The position numbers and the translations under genes are program-made. Positions 46,155 through 58,600 of a stretch of 64,000 bases of DNA are shown in pieces. This DNA comes from Saturnia japonica (lineage: Eukaryota > Arthropoda > Insecta > Lepidoptera > Saturniidae). Where the stretch lies: positions 6,634,001 through 6,698,000 of the forward strand of contig CM065323.1 in the NCBI GenBank assembly GCA_033032175.1, written 5' to 3'. Below the pieces are notes generated by a model that saw nothing but the letters and a program-made list of their open reading frames with translations, searched no databases and had not been told where the DNA came from. Position 1 is the first letter of the stretch. Each line of letters starts with the position of its first letter.

Positions 46155-46325
46155 AAATAATAGAGGTTTACCGTTGTGCGTGTGCATCACGCAAAAACTA
46201 CTGCATAGATTTTGTTTTTTTTTGTTTTACTCTTTAGATATTTGTCCTTAAAAAAATAATTGTCACGTTATCTTCATAAACAATGATTCTGTACTTAACG
46301 TATGTGGAATCACGGCCACAGCTAG
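46155..46325 (+). mobile_element. Helitron-like element, family HB
   Basis: It begins near AATAGAGGTTTACCGTTGTG, has CATCACGCAAAAACTACTGC and GTCACGTTATCTTCAT in the centre and ends CACGGCCACAGCTAG with T outside. The word order matches 55,995-56,251. About 170 bp and non-coding. Confidence 0.5.
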
Positions 46326-47224
46326 TTTATAAATAAAAATGAAATACTGTTCGTTGGTAAGCGCATCATTTGAGACCGCATGGACCGATTGGGATATATT
46401 TGTTATATAAAAAAAATGTTTTTATGGAAAGAAAAAATAGAAAAGTTTTCCGGATAAATGGAAATTTTTCGAAAAATTTGAATTGCTTTTATCTGTTGGA
46501 TTTTTTTATAAACTCATGAACATAATATCGCTATTCGAACGATGGATACGTGTACTTTTAGTTTTGTATAATCCGAGAAAATTTTTTCAGGAAAAAGAAA
46601 TAAATGTGTGCAGCAGTTCACACGCGGTAGTAGCGAAACCTTCAGAAAACATAAAAATATGTACTTTTAAAATTTCTTGTTAAAAATTCCGTAAGATTCG
46701 TACTGTACATACAACAGTGCGTACAAGTCTGATCTTCACACCGCTAGGCCAATTCGACGATGACCATAATAGTGAAAATCATGACTTGCATTAACCGTGT
46801 ATAATGAATGAATTGTATTTCTTTTTCTCGCAAGCTAAAAACCCTATAGGTAGGTGTATGTGCTTGTCGCTTTTTTGTTTCATCACCTTTTAAATCAAAC
46901 GCCGGTACTAAAACTGTTTTCACTTTACTGGACAGGTGACACTGTAGTCGAGTAGTTGTCTATTAAAAAGGACAGAACATCGTCTTCCGGGCTAATTAGC
47001 AATGAATAAATACTAATTTATTGGTATTAGTTTCAACAAATAAACAGTTTAAAAAAATATTTTTAATTTGGCAAACTTTTAAGCGTACGGGTGCGGCGTG
47101 AAGGTTTTAGAATCTAGGTACTACCGTCGTTTGATTACGAAACTACGGGAACAAATCGCGGGTGAAAAACCAGTATGCAATGCAACACCTTTTCAGTGAC
47201 CGACGTTGTATTTTATAACTGACA
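46326..47224. other. Unassigned AT-rich DNA
   Basis: Nothing recognised. The 66-codon frame at 46,483-46,683 has no domain. Confidence 0.4.
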
Positions 47225-47405
47225 TTAAAAAAAGTGAAGGTTTTCAATTCGAATGTAGACCATATAAAAATTATTTTTTTTTGGATGATCAACGACAACT
47301 TATTTGTTTATGAGCCGATTTCGGTTTTTTTATTATGGAAAGAGGCTATGGAAGAGGTACCTCAATTCTGGTCTCATTTTAATTTTATTAGCATTGAACA
47401 TTAAT
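47225..47405 (+). repeat. Dispersed repeat family E, diverged copy
   Basis: ACTTATTTGTTTATGAGCCG, ATTTCGG and, further on, TCATTTTAATTTTATTAGC follow the order of family E (30,745; 62,735), but with many changes. Confidence 0.35.
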
Positions 47406-48299
47406 TAGACTACGAAGGTACCTACCTAATTTGTTTATGTACAGAGACAATGATGATTTTCTACTGTATAATCTGAAACACATGTATACAATATATTGGC
47501 AGGTATATAACATAACAATTCAACACGGAATTAGCAGATCTTGTACCAAGCGCATAGTCCTCAGGCGAGCATTGCAAACAATGTTTAGTTTAGTGCGAGG
47601 CTATTTCAATTGCAAGGGTTATCGATAATTCAACTAGCCTATCGATGTTATAATTTTTTTATAGAATATAGATTTTGTTGCTAAACTGACATTACAATTT
47701 TTGGTAAACATTCATTGCCTTAAAAATCATTTTAAATTATGACAAGTATTGATTTCATAATTGAATTTGTTTAATCCACTGTAACATTACAGAACAATAT
47801 TATATACTTACTATTGATACAGTGTTAAAAATAAAAGTCAAATTACCAAATACGGGAGCCCTTTTGCTGTAAAATTTGCTTGATATCCAGGTAAACGATA
47901 ATATTAACTTTTATAGTGAAAGGTGCGATGGCGTATATTCATGTGATAGACTAAGATTCTATTTAACTTACTGCATTATAATCAGTTAGTTTATTGAATC
48001 AAATACAGTAGAACTTTTGCTGTGAAACTTGCTTGTTGTTCAGGCAAATAGATTGTGTTATTCGATAGTTGTATAAAATTTGAAATATGAAAATATTATG
48101 GCATGTGCATGATTCCACTCACCTTGGATTGTCGCAACTCTGATCTTGTGTCCCAGGACGTGGCTTTGCTCCAGAGATGGTTTTACCTACACACGGCACA
48201 ATTTTATAATAGTTTTTAGTGTTTTAGAATATTTGCGTGCGCGAGCAATTCAGTTGTCGTAACGGCTTCTCAACGACTCGTTAGATAGCGCTAGGTGCT
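47406..48299. other. Unassigned DNA
   Basis: Nothing recognised. GCTTGATATCCAGGTAAACG near 47,878 and GCTTGTTGTTCAGGCAAATA near 48,028 are loosely similar words about 150 bp apart. Confidence 0.35.
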
Positions 48300-49135
48300 G
48301 ACGCTCTAATAAGATCGTGATGCACATTACTGATTTGCCAGACAATGAGTTCAATGACCAGGTTTTACTGTCAAAAGGTTATTATAGGATGGATTATTCT
48401 CTCATTGATAGTGATGTCTCCCTCTCAGTGCATCAATTAAACTATACAATTAATAAAATTAAAGTGTCTATTTGTAATGTCAAAATAACAGCTTTTTACT
48501 AAATGCATATGAAAGTATATACGACATCAATAATAAAAAAACCCATTTTTTAAATTTTTGTCTGTCTGTTTGTTCCCGGTAATCTCCAAAACGGTTGGAC
48601 CTAATTTGACAGAACTTTCACTGGTAGATAGCTGATGTTATAAGGAGTAACTTAGAAAAAGAATTAGGGTTCCGCGCAAATAAAAAAAAATGTCATGTTA
48701 AATCGATAAGAGATATATCAAATTAATGTAACTATATAATTGTAGACTTTAAAAAGACCTACAAAAAAGTCTGTGGGAATATAGGTCTATCTTTTAAGGA
48801 ACACCCACAGTAAGCATTTTTGTCTTTAAAATAGCCGAAAGCGGGGGAGCGAGATTCGCGCATGTGCACTATCAATGGCATTCTGTAGTTTACGTGAGTG
48901 AAGCCGTGGGCACAGTTAGTTATTAATATGGTTATTAACTAAATATTGTTAGTACAGTTCGACAGAAGAAAATAAAGCACGTCTGATCTAATTTCTTGCC
49001 GGGTCTTTTCGATGACTGGGATGTTTTCCGAATCGGTAGTAGTATTTTGACGTTCATAAGTACCTTTTTGTAAATTGTGGCTTTCTGTCTATGCTCGGGG
49101 TCTAAATTGAATAAAGTATTTTTTTGGATTTTGAT
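48300..49135 (+). mobile_element. Non-LTR retrotransposon 3' end (family N), split by a Helitron-like insertion
   Basis: The left part (48,313-48,440) encodes HITDLPDNEFNDQVLLSK and YYRMDYSLIDSDV, the same C-terminus as at 11,921-12,202. The right part (48,920-49,135) is the tail: TCTAATTTCTTGCCGGGTCT, TCGATGACTGGGATGTTTTC and TTTTGACGTTCATAAGTACC, closing AATAAAGTATTTTTTTGGAT. The 479 bp between are a separate Helitron-like element. Removing it would restore the usual order of this family. Confidence 0.65.
48441..48919 (+). mobile_element. Helitron-like element, family HA, nested in a LINE
   Basis: It starts ACTATACAATTAATAAAATT (the expected TC mutated to AC), passes TCCAAAACGGTTGGACC, and ends GTGAAGCCGTGGGCACAG then TTAG (CTAG mutated) with T outside. 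It matches the HA copies at 32,572 and 40,211 along its length. Younger than the LINE it interrupts. Confidence 0.65.
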
Positions 49136-49648
49136 TTTATTCTTTATGTTTGTTGATATTTTTACTGACCTAGGGAGTATCTTTAAATTTTGTCATATTT
49201 ATGCTATAAACTTATTTGTATTTTTATTTTCATTTTTGGTTTAATTTATGGATGTTTATTAACATTTTTAAAATTCCATTTAAGTAATATCTCAATAAGA
49301 TTAAACAACATAAATTCAAAAAAATGCATACCAAAATTTCTTACACACTTCGAGGAAATCAACATTTTTTCCGTGTAAAATTTCATTATCCTACGGGATT
49401 ATTTGAAAGATGAAGGGTCGGAAAAGAAATTAAGAAAGTTTAATGAAAACATTTCGGTGAATAAACTTTGTAAAGGTGCTCACGGACGATAAGAAGATAA
49501 AAGTAATACCTGTTATTTTTGTTCCAGTGTAGCTTTCGTATGGATGTTGAGATGTATTTTGTGAACAAACTGTAGACTGATTAGAATGCTATATATTTGA
49601 ATGATCAATGAGTTTATAGTCTTTCACGACTTTATGGAAATAAAATGG
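49136..49648. other. Unassigned AT-rich DNA
   Basis: Nothing recognised. Confidence 0.4.
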
Positions 49649-50429
49649 TTTATAGGGGTAAGTGAGGAACAGGGTGTAAAGTTCCTCATTATTAATGAAA
49701 AGAAGGATCCTCCGACCAGACGGGTATTTTGTCTGGTGGGCACTGCCCAACGGTTGTTGTCGGGTGTTTGTATATATTTCAAATGTTAAGTTAATTTTAA
49801 TATCGCGATGTAGGATGTGTCGTATGTGGCTCGATAGACGTCGCTACATCACTCCCCTCCGAGACCGGAAGTTGATAGCAGGTTGAGTCGTCCATACATC
49901 TTGTGATGCTTGCCGGGCCAGTGGACTGTTCCAGAGAGTCGGAACCAGATGCCGCATAGATCACGGTGAGACGGAACTTGTCCGCGGTATGCCCCAGTAA
50001 GCCGGGGTGATGCTGAAAGAATGCTCCAGTGAGTCAGGGTGATGCTGCAAGAATGCTCCAGTGAATCGGAGTGGTGCAGTGCTGCGTAGTGGCTGGCTGC
50101 TGCGTTGCTGACCGGCCGAAGTGCAGTGTGCTGCGCCAAGGTCGCTGAGAAAGCTGTGGGTGTTGACCAGGAATGCGCGTCCGCTGCATGCTGATGGTCA
50201 GGATACCCGTAGTAGCCGTGGATGCTGGCTGACTGAGTGACTCGCTTGTATGAAGTAGCTTTTTGCGAAGGCTGCGCTGATATTCATGCTCGGGGTTACA
50301 AGTTACATAGCTAACCATGAAAAAGGGATGGGTCTTCAACACGAGACCGAAAAAACTGAGACCAAATATCGTCGGTATAGGATGCGTCGTATGTGGCGAG
50401 ATAGATGTCGCTACATCGATTTCGCTACA
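49649..50429 (+). mobile_element. Degenerate LTR element, short internal region
   Basis: An LTR-like segment (49,649-49,848) ends TCGCTACA, like the solo LTR at 36,049-36,321. A GC-rich internal region of about 520 bp follows, then part of a second LTR (about 50,372-50,429: TAGGATGCGTCGTATGTGGC, then GATGTCGCTACA). There is no gag or pol coding: the long minus-strand frames (49,849-50,441) are Ser/Thr/His-rich with no domain and are likely incidental. No clear tRNA primer site follows the first LTR. It may be an internally deleted copy keeping only the leader. Confidence 0.55.
49989..50084 (+). repeat. 32-bp tandem repeat in the LTR element leader
   Basis: Three units of 32 bp begin at 49,989, 50,021 and 50,053: ATGCCCCAGTAAGCCGGGGT, ATGCTCCAGTGAGTCAGGGT and ATGCTCCAGTGAATCGGAGT, each continuing GATGCTG- or GGTGCAG-like. 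The period is exact. Confidence 0.8.
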
Positions 50430-52904
50430 AGTTCTTGCCACATTATTCGCAGACCCGCAGCATGAGACCGTTGATAATCAATGGATTCTCGTCTATAGGC
50501 TATATTGTTTTTCTGAAATGAATTCTTGAATTATCCTGTATTTTGCATCAGCTGTGACTTTGAAATTTCCTAGAGCTAGTATAAAAAAGTGTATTATCGA
50601 TATTACAAAAGGCAACACTATCATTCCGTAAGAAGGAAATAATGCGGTAGTCCAGTAAAAAGTTTTAAAAGATAGCTTTTGTGCAAAAGATAAATTATAA
50701 ACCAATACTACGAATATATTCAAAATGGATGAATTCTTTACTAAGGAATGTACTTGTAAATGTTTAACGAAGTTGATATATAATTTATATTCATATTATT
50801 ATTCATTATGTCAGTTTTATAGTTTATCTTATATTAAGTGATGTATGTTGTTTATACTATTATTTTTTTCCAAATACAAATTACTAAAATAAATATGAAG
50901 AACCGATATAGCTAATGTTACAATTCAGAAACTGAATCATCACAAATAAAATATAATTACTTTAAAATAACATTTCAAAAAATAATACAATTTGTATTTG
51001 GAAATAGGGTATGGTTTATTTTCAAAAAAATTCAAAAATATCGCGTAAAATATGCACCGTACTCGATTGCAATAACTTTCACATAAATCTACAAAGTACG
51101 TACTTCACACGCTATGACTGAAAAGAGCACAAATGGAATCAAGGGAATAGTTACAATAATCCACCCTTTGTGAGAATGTCTATGCAAACTCGACTAACAA
51201 CAAAGAGCAGTAATACACAAAATGGGATTCTAAATGCAATTGTTGCGAGCATTCCGGCTATATCTTACTGATGAGAGGTAGCGATTTTATTATTTACAAT
51301 TTTTATTAAGTTGTTAATTATTATTTATAACGCTATTTTTACAAAATTTCATCGTTTATAATACATTGAATTCCTAATCAAATGTCAAACCTCTCAGATT
51401 TTTGCACTTAAGAGACTTACTTAGGTTTACTTTTTCAAAATCTGTTTTCATTAATTATAACTAACATTTATCTTTAATTTCTAAACATGTAACTTAAAAG
51501 TAAGGATTTGTATTATAGTTTACGTTTTTTACTATAGGTATCTAAATGGCTAATCTTACCTGAAATGTTAAAACATTTATTCTTTATAAAATATTCCTAT
51601 GTAACATATTTCTGAGTAATATATCGAATGCCCTAAATTTCATATAACCAGCTTGAAAAACTATGAAACTCGCATATAACGCATACAAACTTGCTTTCGA
51701 TATTGAATCCGCTTAAGGATTCGTTTCAAAAAACGATAAATTTCAGAAACCAAACTTTAATTTGTGCGCCCCTTTCTTCCCTATCGGAGCTTACGATTTT
51801 CTTTACAAAAGTTTTGGAAACTTTTAATTTTATGATTACGGTCTTTGTAACAAATATTTTCATTGCGAATTTTATTTTTGTTGTACGAAGAAAGTGTATT
51901 TTTAATGATTTTAATACACAAATGTGTCCGTCCCTAATACAACATATCTGTGGTCTATTCTACATATCCTATTCATAGTTTGAGAAGACATCTTAGAATT
52001 TATTTTCTTATTAATCTATTATATGGATTTTTTTTTGTTTAGTTTAATTTCTGATACAGTCATCAGTCATTCTTCTGAGAGTTTTTCCATGAAACAGTAA
52101 TAGCAAATAGAGTTACAGAGATTGAGCTGATAGAGTTTGACAGAGTTACAGATTCTTTGTAATCTCTTTAAACTTTCAGAAAAAAACAGAGAAAACTATT
52201 GTTTTTATAACTTTAAAAGGAAACAAAAGTATACGTGTTGAAAAGTAACTTGTAAATATAGTGAACATTTAGTATATTGAAAAACAGTGTTTATAGATCT
52301 ACCAAAATATACTTAAGTAGAATAATTAACAATACAAAAAATTATGTAAGTAATTAATTACAAAAATGTTTGTGTATGTACGTACGTTAGAAGTTATACC
52401 TCTTTGCCACTAGCCACACTTGATATCGTATGACCCACAGCATCGATAATGACCAACTTCACCACAATAAAACAAGGGGTTTGACAAGTAACTATATGGT
52501 GAAACTTTTTGCTTTGATTTGTGTTGCAATGTGCGCGTGCATCGTAAAATTCATTCTCATCATTCGCTAATAATGCTACTGAAGACGTAAAAAAATACAT
52601 TCCCGCTATACGACACTAACACGCACACGGCCTTACCACTTTCTGTGCCACTATCCGCTAGTAGAAGGTAATAGAGATATTGAGCTACAACTTTAAGTTC
52701 AAACGTGTCGATGTTAGCATACTATTAGGTATTACACGTTATCGATGATAAAGTTTATTAAATTGTCCATACAACAATTTATTTCCACGCACATAATTTG
52801 AAATGAATGAATTGAGATATAGCTTTTTGTACTGCCTTGAGATTTGTGTTTCGGATCAATAATAATTGCAAAGTGAATGATAGTGATAACTCTTTTTTTG
52901 TAGG
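50430..52904. other. Unassigned AT-rich DNA
   Basis: About 2.5 kb without recognised gene or repeat. Frames at 50,493-50,723 (minus) and 51,691-51,978 (plus) are hydrophobic, AT-driven and without motifs. Confidence 0.4.
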
Positions 52905-53170
52905 TTTATTATTAAGCCGATGTTAAGTGACTTGGCTCGAGATGGTAACACTCTATGTCTACTAGGGGGAACTAGCATTCAAGTTCAGCTATGCCGGAGA
53001 CACCTATGGGTTAATAACAGCTTTTCAACTTTAACTTTAGGACCTACCATCATGCTATGGTTTCATCAAGATGTTTTCCTTCACCGAAAGCTCAAACTCA
53101 TTGCAGGGATTCGAACTAACATCAATCGACGCGGAGTCCGTACACGCTAGTAACTGAGCCATCATTGCAT
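52905..53170 (-). mobile_element. tRNA-derived SINE, family C, minus copy of an inverted pair
   Basis: The minus strand starts AATGATGGCTCAGTTACTAG, has AGTTCGAATCCCTGCAATGA, then GGTGAAGGAAAACATCTTGA and the tail words. The tail region (52,915-53,030) is more diverged. Frames here are SINE translations. Confidence 0.7.
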
Positions 53171-53174
53171 CATC

Positions 53175-53335
53175 AGTTGAAAATCTGTCACCAATCGCCA
53201 ATAGGTGTGTTCCGGCAGCTGCATTTGAGAGCCAGTCTTTCACTAGGCTTAGCGGTATATCATCTCAAGCCACATCGTCACTTAAGAACAGGTGAGATTA
53301 TGGCTATATCGCTAAACCAATAACGATAAAAAAGA
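53175..53335 (+). mobile_element. SINE family C tail fragment, plus copy of an inverted pair
   Basis: AGTTGAAAATCTGTCACCAA, GTGTGTTCCGGCAGCTGCAT, GAGAGCCAGTCTTTCACTAG and AGGTGAGATTATGGCTATA follow the tail half of the 33,451 copy. It starts 5 bp after the head of the minus copy, making an inverted arrangement. Confidence 0.65.
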
Positions 53336-55994
53336 AACATGTTTATACGACAATCGTTCATACATTAACGTATGTGACATGCCCATAAGCTCGTAAAATA
53401 TTATCTTTTTAATGTCCAGGGAAGATTAAAATGAATTGTAAACAAGTCCAAAAAGTCATCTTCTTTGCTATATTTAGAAATTATTATTTAATAACTAAAG
53501 AGGAAAAATTGAGCAACAGTCCATTCCAAAGTCATTTACATTTACAATATTATCTATTTCGGTTAATGGAATAAATATCTAAAAATACACACAATATTTT
53601 TTATCTCGACATCCATTAGGACCGATTTCTAAAACACTGTGATATCTGCTTTCTAATTTTGTACATATTTACATAATGTACGTGTGTCAACTGATTTTAA
53701 ATGACGATTTTGTCAGCAAATATTTTTTGGGAGTACAAATAAATAAAACTGAACTGTCTGTCTGTAGCATTGTATTACAGGTTTTTTAATGTTTGTTTGC
53801 GCGATCTCAAAGCCCATAAATGTTTTTTTTTTTTTTGTCTATCTGTTTGTTTGTTCAGTATAATCCGATACAGCTGAACCGATTTCAATGTAACTTTAGT
53901 TGAAATATAAAGGATTTTTCAAAGAATAATCTTTACTAAATATTATTACGGCTTTCTGTAGGAACTAAGCAGTAATATCAAAAGTACAATTTAACAAATG
54001 GCCCACTTTTAATCCAAATTACACATGTTATTCTCGCGGAACATCATATTCGTGTGAAGAAAACAAAAGTAATTCAAAAGCTATAATGTACCCCACTATT
54101 GGAGAAACATAGATATTTGTCTATCAATATTTTCGTTAATAATTGATTAAAACATTTTTATCATTTATTTATAAATTATCAATATAAATCAAGTAACACC
54201 TAAGAGGCGCTATCGATTAACAGTATATTTTATTCGATTAGTTACTTACATTGTTAGAATATTCGCATCGCTCAACAAGCCTTTTAAATATTGTCAAATA
54301 TATGAAACCATAGTTCGATAAGTATTCTCAGCATATTTATGTATTTTGCTTAAATCTTTTTTCATGAATTGCCTACTGTTCAATTCTCAAATGAAAAACG
54401 CTTTAAAACGTGTAGGTACGTATGATTTGTTCTTTTCCTTTCTGAAATTCAAGTCTCATAGCATAGGGTCTCTTACAAATTACTACTGTTTAATTATTCT
54501 GGTTTCTTTAGGATCCGAACGTAATAACGAAAAGCCCATAAACCCTTTATATGCAAACAGTGAATCTAAGTATTTCCCTTGTACTGAATAATTGGAATTA
54601 ACTATTTAACACTTATTAGTTATTTATAAATAATTAAACTGAATCTTAATAAAATGCGTAGGATTGTTTCCAATAGTTATTATAAATTTACCCCATTCTG
54701 TACCATATAACCAACGAATTAATGTAATATAAATTCTAAAATGTATTGTTACACAATAAGAGTACTATTCGATAAGAAAGTGATGGGTAATATTATATTT
54801 TTTGTCGATAAATTATATGCACTTTTTACTTTTAATTATTTTTATAATAATATAAATCATCTAAAATTTAGTTTATGTCAGTGTATATTACATAATATAT
54901 ATTACGACAGTGTCCTTAGCAGAAAACTGGTGGAACTTCGGTAGACTGTTCAGTTACCGGCCGTAAATAAAGCTAATCGGATAACGGCCGTTTTCAATAA
55001 CATATCTAAATTTACTATCCCCGATTAGTACATATTTGTAATAAGTACTAAGATTAACCTAGAACAGATATCGCTTCCCTCTTATCTATTCTAGCTAAAG
55101 CATATGAATATATATTTTTATGTATATACAAAAACTTTCTATTGTGAGGTTATTGAAAAAAAACTCGCCTTCACTAATATGAGACAGGCAATTGCCATTT
55201 ACGCCGAGGCGTATTATATTAGTGCTTTTCTCAAACATGCATGAAATTATCTTCATTTTCGAAAAAAAAAAAAACGTGTATCGAATTTACGGACAAAGTC
55301 TCAAACAATCGATCAATTTTTTGAATTTGGAACATTACAACGCTCCAGCAATGTTGTATGAGACGGCGTGCTGAGGGTTATTAAATACTCTTTGATAGGA
55401 TCTCTTTTATCATTCTTGCATGTCCGTAAATTCAATACTTCGAGTGTTCTTTTTCGAAATTAGTAACAATATTTCCATGCATGTTTGATAAAAATATTTT
55501 TTTTACATGTTTACAAACAGTTGAATATCTGCATTTTGCTTCTTAGCGAAGAAGTGCAAGAGCTTCTCCTTTTATCAAGAAGAGTGAACTGCTAGGCGTA
55601 CTTCTAAATTAGTAGATATTCTACTTTTTATCTTCACCAATAAAGGGGCATGAAACTCAGGGTCAGTTTTCAATTATTCTTCTATTTATAATATATTAAA
55701 CTATTATATTATATTATATCCCTCTTATAATCACATTACATTTGCCTAAGTACTTTTCCACAGTCTTGCTTTGTCCCTCGTTCAACCGAGACTGCCTGTC
55801 GTTACATCAGTATTGCTCATTCATTGCTACTACAAGGTGGGCGCTATGATTGGATAACGTTTATGATTGGTCAACGACTAACTCAGAAATTTATTCAATT
55901 TAATATCTTATAAAAAATTTAATATATTTTAATAATGGAAAAAGATTTTTAATTCACCTAGTAAAAGTGTTTGTAAATTATCAAATGTTAATTT
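53336..55994. other. Unassigned AT-rich DNA
   Basis: No gene recognised. Positions 53,820-53,930 (TTGTCTATCTGTTTGTTTG, then CTGAACCGATTTCAATGTAA) resemble the 5' part of Helitron-like or other small insect repeats, but no termini are visible. Confidence 0.4.
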
Positions 55995-56251
55995 TCTTTA
56001 TAAATATAATGATAGAGGTTTACCACAGTACGCACATCGCGCAAAAATACTGAATCGATTTTGATTTTTTTTTCTTATTGTAACCTTTAGATTCTTGATC
56101 TTTATCGAAAAAAAATTATCACGATATCTTCATTCAATTAAAAGTTTAAAAAAACTATGATTTTTATGAGCACTGCACGTTCAGCGATATTTTTTCTTGC
56201 CGTGGTGTTAATATAATAAATACCGCAGACGAAGTCGCTGGTATCAGCTAG
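55995..56251 (+). mobile_element. Helitron-like element, family HB, best copy
   Basis: From TGATAGAGGTTTACCACAGT through CGCGCAAAAATACTGAATCG, ATCACGATATCTTCATTCAA and GCACTGCACGTTCAGCGATA to GACGAAGTCGCTGGTATCAG and CTAG with T outside. It defines the HB family for the partial copies at 5585, 19,800 and 46,155. Non-coding. Confidence 0.55.
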
Positions 56252-56602
56252 TATTAGAAAAGAATTTCTATAATATTAAATTTTCGATGAATTTCCTATA
56301 TTTGACCATAAAGATGTGTTATCATAGGCTTATGTAAACAAATCTGTTTCCTAAAAGCCGTTAGAAATGTATTAAATAAATTATAGTTTCTTTTTTAGTC
56401 AAACTATTTATATGTGATTTATTTCTTATTCGCTTTTAAAATTGGATGATAATTTAGCTAATTTAAAACTAGAAATTACAAAACAGGTTTTTGTGACAAC
56501 AGAATAAAATGTAGATCTACAGTAATTACAAACTGATTTAAATTAACATTAATAAATAGTGATATGATATAAATCAAGTTAAAATGATTAACACTAATTA
56601 AT

Positions 56603-56915
56603 ATTAGTGCCTGTGACTTAGTCCGCTTTGAATTTCCAATTCTGCTACTTTATTTTATTTGCGCGAAACCCTAATTCTTTTGCTAAAATAAAAATACTCT
56701 AAGTTAGACCATAAAACATCAGCTATCTGTCAGTGAAAGTCCCATCAAAATCGGTACAGCGGTTTCAGAAATTAGCCAAAATAAACAAAAAGACAGACAA
56801 AAATAAATTTTAATAATTATTTTTGCTATAAGTGCCCGTATGTATTTTCATATGCATTTAGTAAAAAGCTGTTATTTTGACATTACAAAGAGACAAATTT
56901 TATAAATTTTATAGA
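56603..56915 (-). mobile_element. Helitron-like element, family HA, internally deleted
   Basis: The minus strand starts TCTATAAAATTTATAAAATT at 56,915 with A outside. HA words follow (GTAATGTC-like GAGACA end, CAAAATAACAGCTTTTTACT, GGGACTTTCACTGACAG). The 3' end is degraded (GGCACTAA) and about 200 bp present in full copies are missing. Confidence 0.55.
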
Positions 56916-57204
56916 TTAGCTGGGTCGCTATCTCCATACATCACAGACTTAGGCATATCGCGTTCCAGGATCAGGATACCAGGTGTAAAATTAAAAGAAC
57001 AAATTACCTGTATTTTAAGCTTCGCCATGAAATTTGCTTAGAGTCCTATGACGTCACAACATGGCCGATAGCGTTTTCAGAGTTCATAAAAAAAAAACAA
57101 TGTTTAAATTGAAAATATTTAGCCATCTTACACTTTAATATCTGAAATCTATAAATATTGGTTTCTTAAGTTAAATACTACAGAAAATATTTATTTATTG
57201 CGCC

Positions 57205-57410
57205 AAATTTGATCTGAGTCAAGTAGTCTATTGCCTAGAACTTGCCAAATTGTTTGGCGTTCATGGTTATTGGTTCGCTTCTTAGGGATCTAGCGTGAAG
57301 TTATGTAGCTTTTAATTGTTTCAATAAATAGACTCTAAAGTGCGAATACAATTTTTCAAATCTAACTGGTAGTTCCAAAGATTAACGCGTTAAGCAAAAA
57401 AATCTCTTGC
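57205..57410 (-). mobile_element. Helitron-like fragment, family HF
   Basis: It shares TAGCGTGAAGTTATGTAGC, TTTCAATAAATAGACTCTAA and AAATCTAACTGGTAGTTCC with 4407-4705 and 31,740-31,992. The CTAG end is not recognisable. Confidence 0.45.
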
Positions 57411-58019
57411 AGTCTATATTATTTTACTATTGCTCGCATAGAAAAATATTTAATACTATAATAATATTACTATAATACATTTTTTATGTAATTAATCTAA
57501 ATTGAAAGTAAATTAAAATAATTGGTAATTGAATAGCGAGATCAGGTTATGTTAAAGCAACACACAATTACATTATACTCGAAAGTCTTATATTAACATA
57601 TTATTACTGGCTCAATATTTACATAATTTGTGTTAGTATTTTGGTTTTTAAATTGCTATAAGGAAATTCTACAGCTGATCTTGTTATATCAACTAAAGGC
57701 GAATAAATGATTATGAAAACAATTATTATTAATGCAAAACATAAATTTACAATTGACTTCTATATTCTAACATGTCTAATAATATATTATTGGGGCAAGT
57801 CAATATTATGTAACATTTTGATAAAAATAAAAATATACGGAGCTATAAACTTTCAAAAGTTGAATAATAATATGTTGTTGCATCTTTTTATAGACAGTTT
57901 CGAGTAAATAAGAAAAACATTTTACAAATTTCTTTGGGACGCTAGGGTAATAATTGGTTATGGCATTACGGAAACGATGTAACGGAAGTGAGTGGTCTAA
58001 ATAAATAATGTATAAATAT

Positions 58020-58600
58020 AAATGCATGCGTTTGTTACTGCACAGTAGTTATTTATATACCGTAATTTTATTATTGTTGACAATTCATATACTGTATCAA
58101 CTGAGGGAATTCCATGTATTTCACGTGTACAATTTTCATCAAAATTGGTTGATAATTTTTATTCTGTTCTGCGAATTCAAATATATTATTAAATACTCAA
58201 TTATGCAATGACATAATATGCTTCCCGTCTACAAAATTTAATCAGAATCGGTTGAGAGTTGATGAGAATTTAATTTTGTGAACTTCTTTTTTTACTATGT
58301 TTCGAAGTAATATGGACATTTGTTATAGCCCATCAATTATGTAATTAGTTATACTTCACGTGTACGAAATTTCATCAAAATTAGTTAAGAATTAATGAAA
58401 ATAATTTGTTTTGTAAATTATTCTTTTTTTACGATTTCCAAAAGCAATATTGAAAATTCTTATATCGTATCAATTAGATCAATGACATAAGCATCCCGTG
58501 TTCAAAATTTCAAAAGAATCGGTCAAGTCGTTTTTGTGTTAAATCCGGACATACAAATAGAAAGACAGACAAAAAAAAATTATGATATATTCGTAATCAG
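58020..58600 (-). mobile_element. Helitron-like element, family HL, with tandem units
   Basis: The left part (GCATGCGTTTGTTACTGCAC, then AGTAGTTATTTATATACCG) matches the outer arm of the 29,875-30,625 element, but CTAG is lost. About four units of 100-135 bp follow, each with a CGTGTAC-AAATTTCATCAAAAT-CGGTT core (near 58,132, 58,234, 58,369 and 58,506). They alternate with ACTATTTC-like and TATCAATTA-like spacers. No coding capacity. Confidence 0.5.

Noticed and set aside
49849..50441. Minus-strand frames of 96 and 135 codons in a GC-rich island
   Set aside because: They lie between LTR-like segments, are Ser/Thr/His-rich and include a translated 32-bp tandem repeat. GC-rich DNA is poor in stop codons, so long frames are expected.
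58080..58600. CRISPR-like direct repeats
   Set aside because: Units are 100-135 bp, diverged, without spacer structure or cas genes, in a eukaryotic setting. They are internal units of a transposable element.
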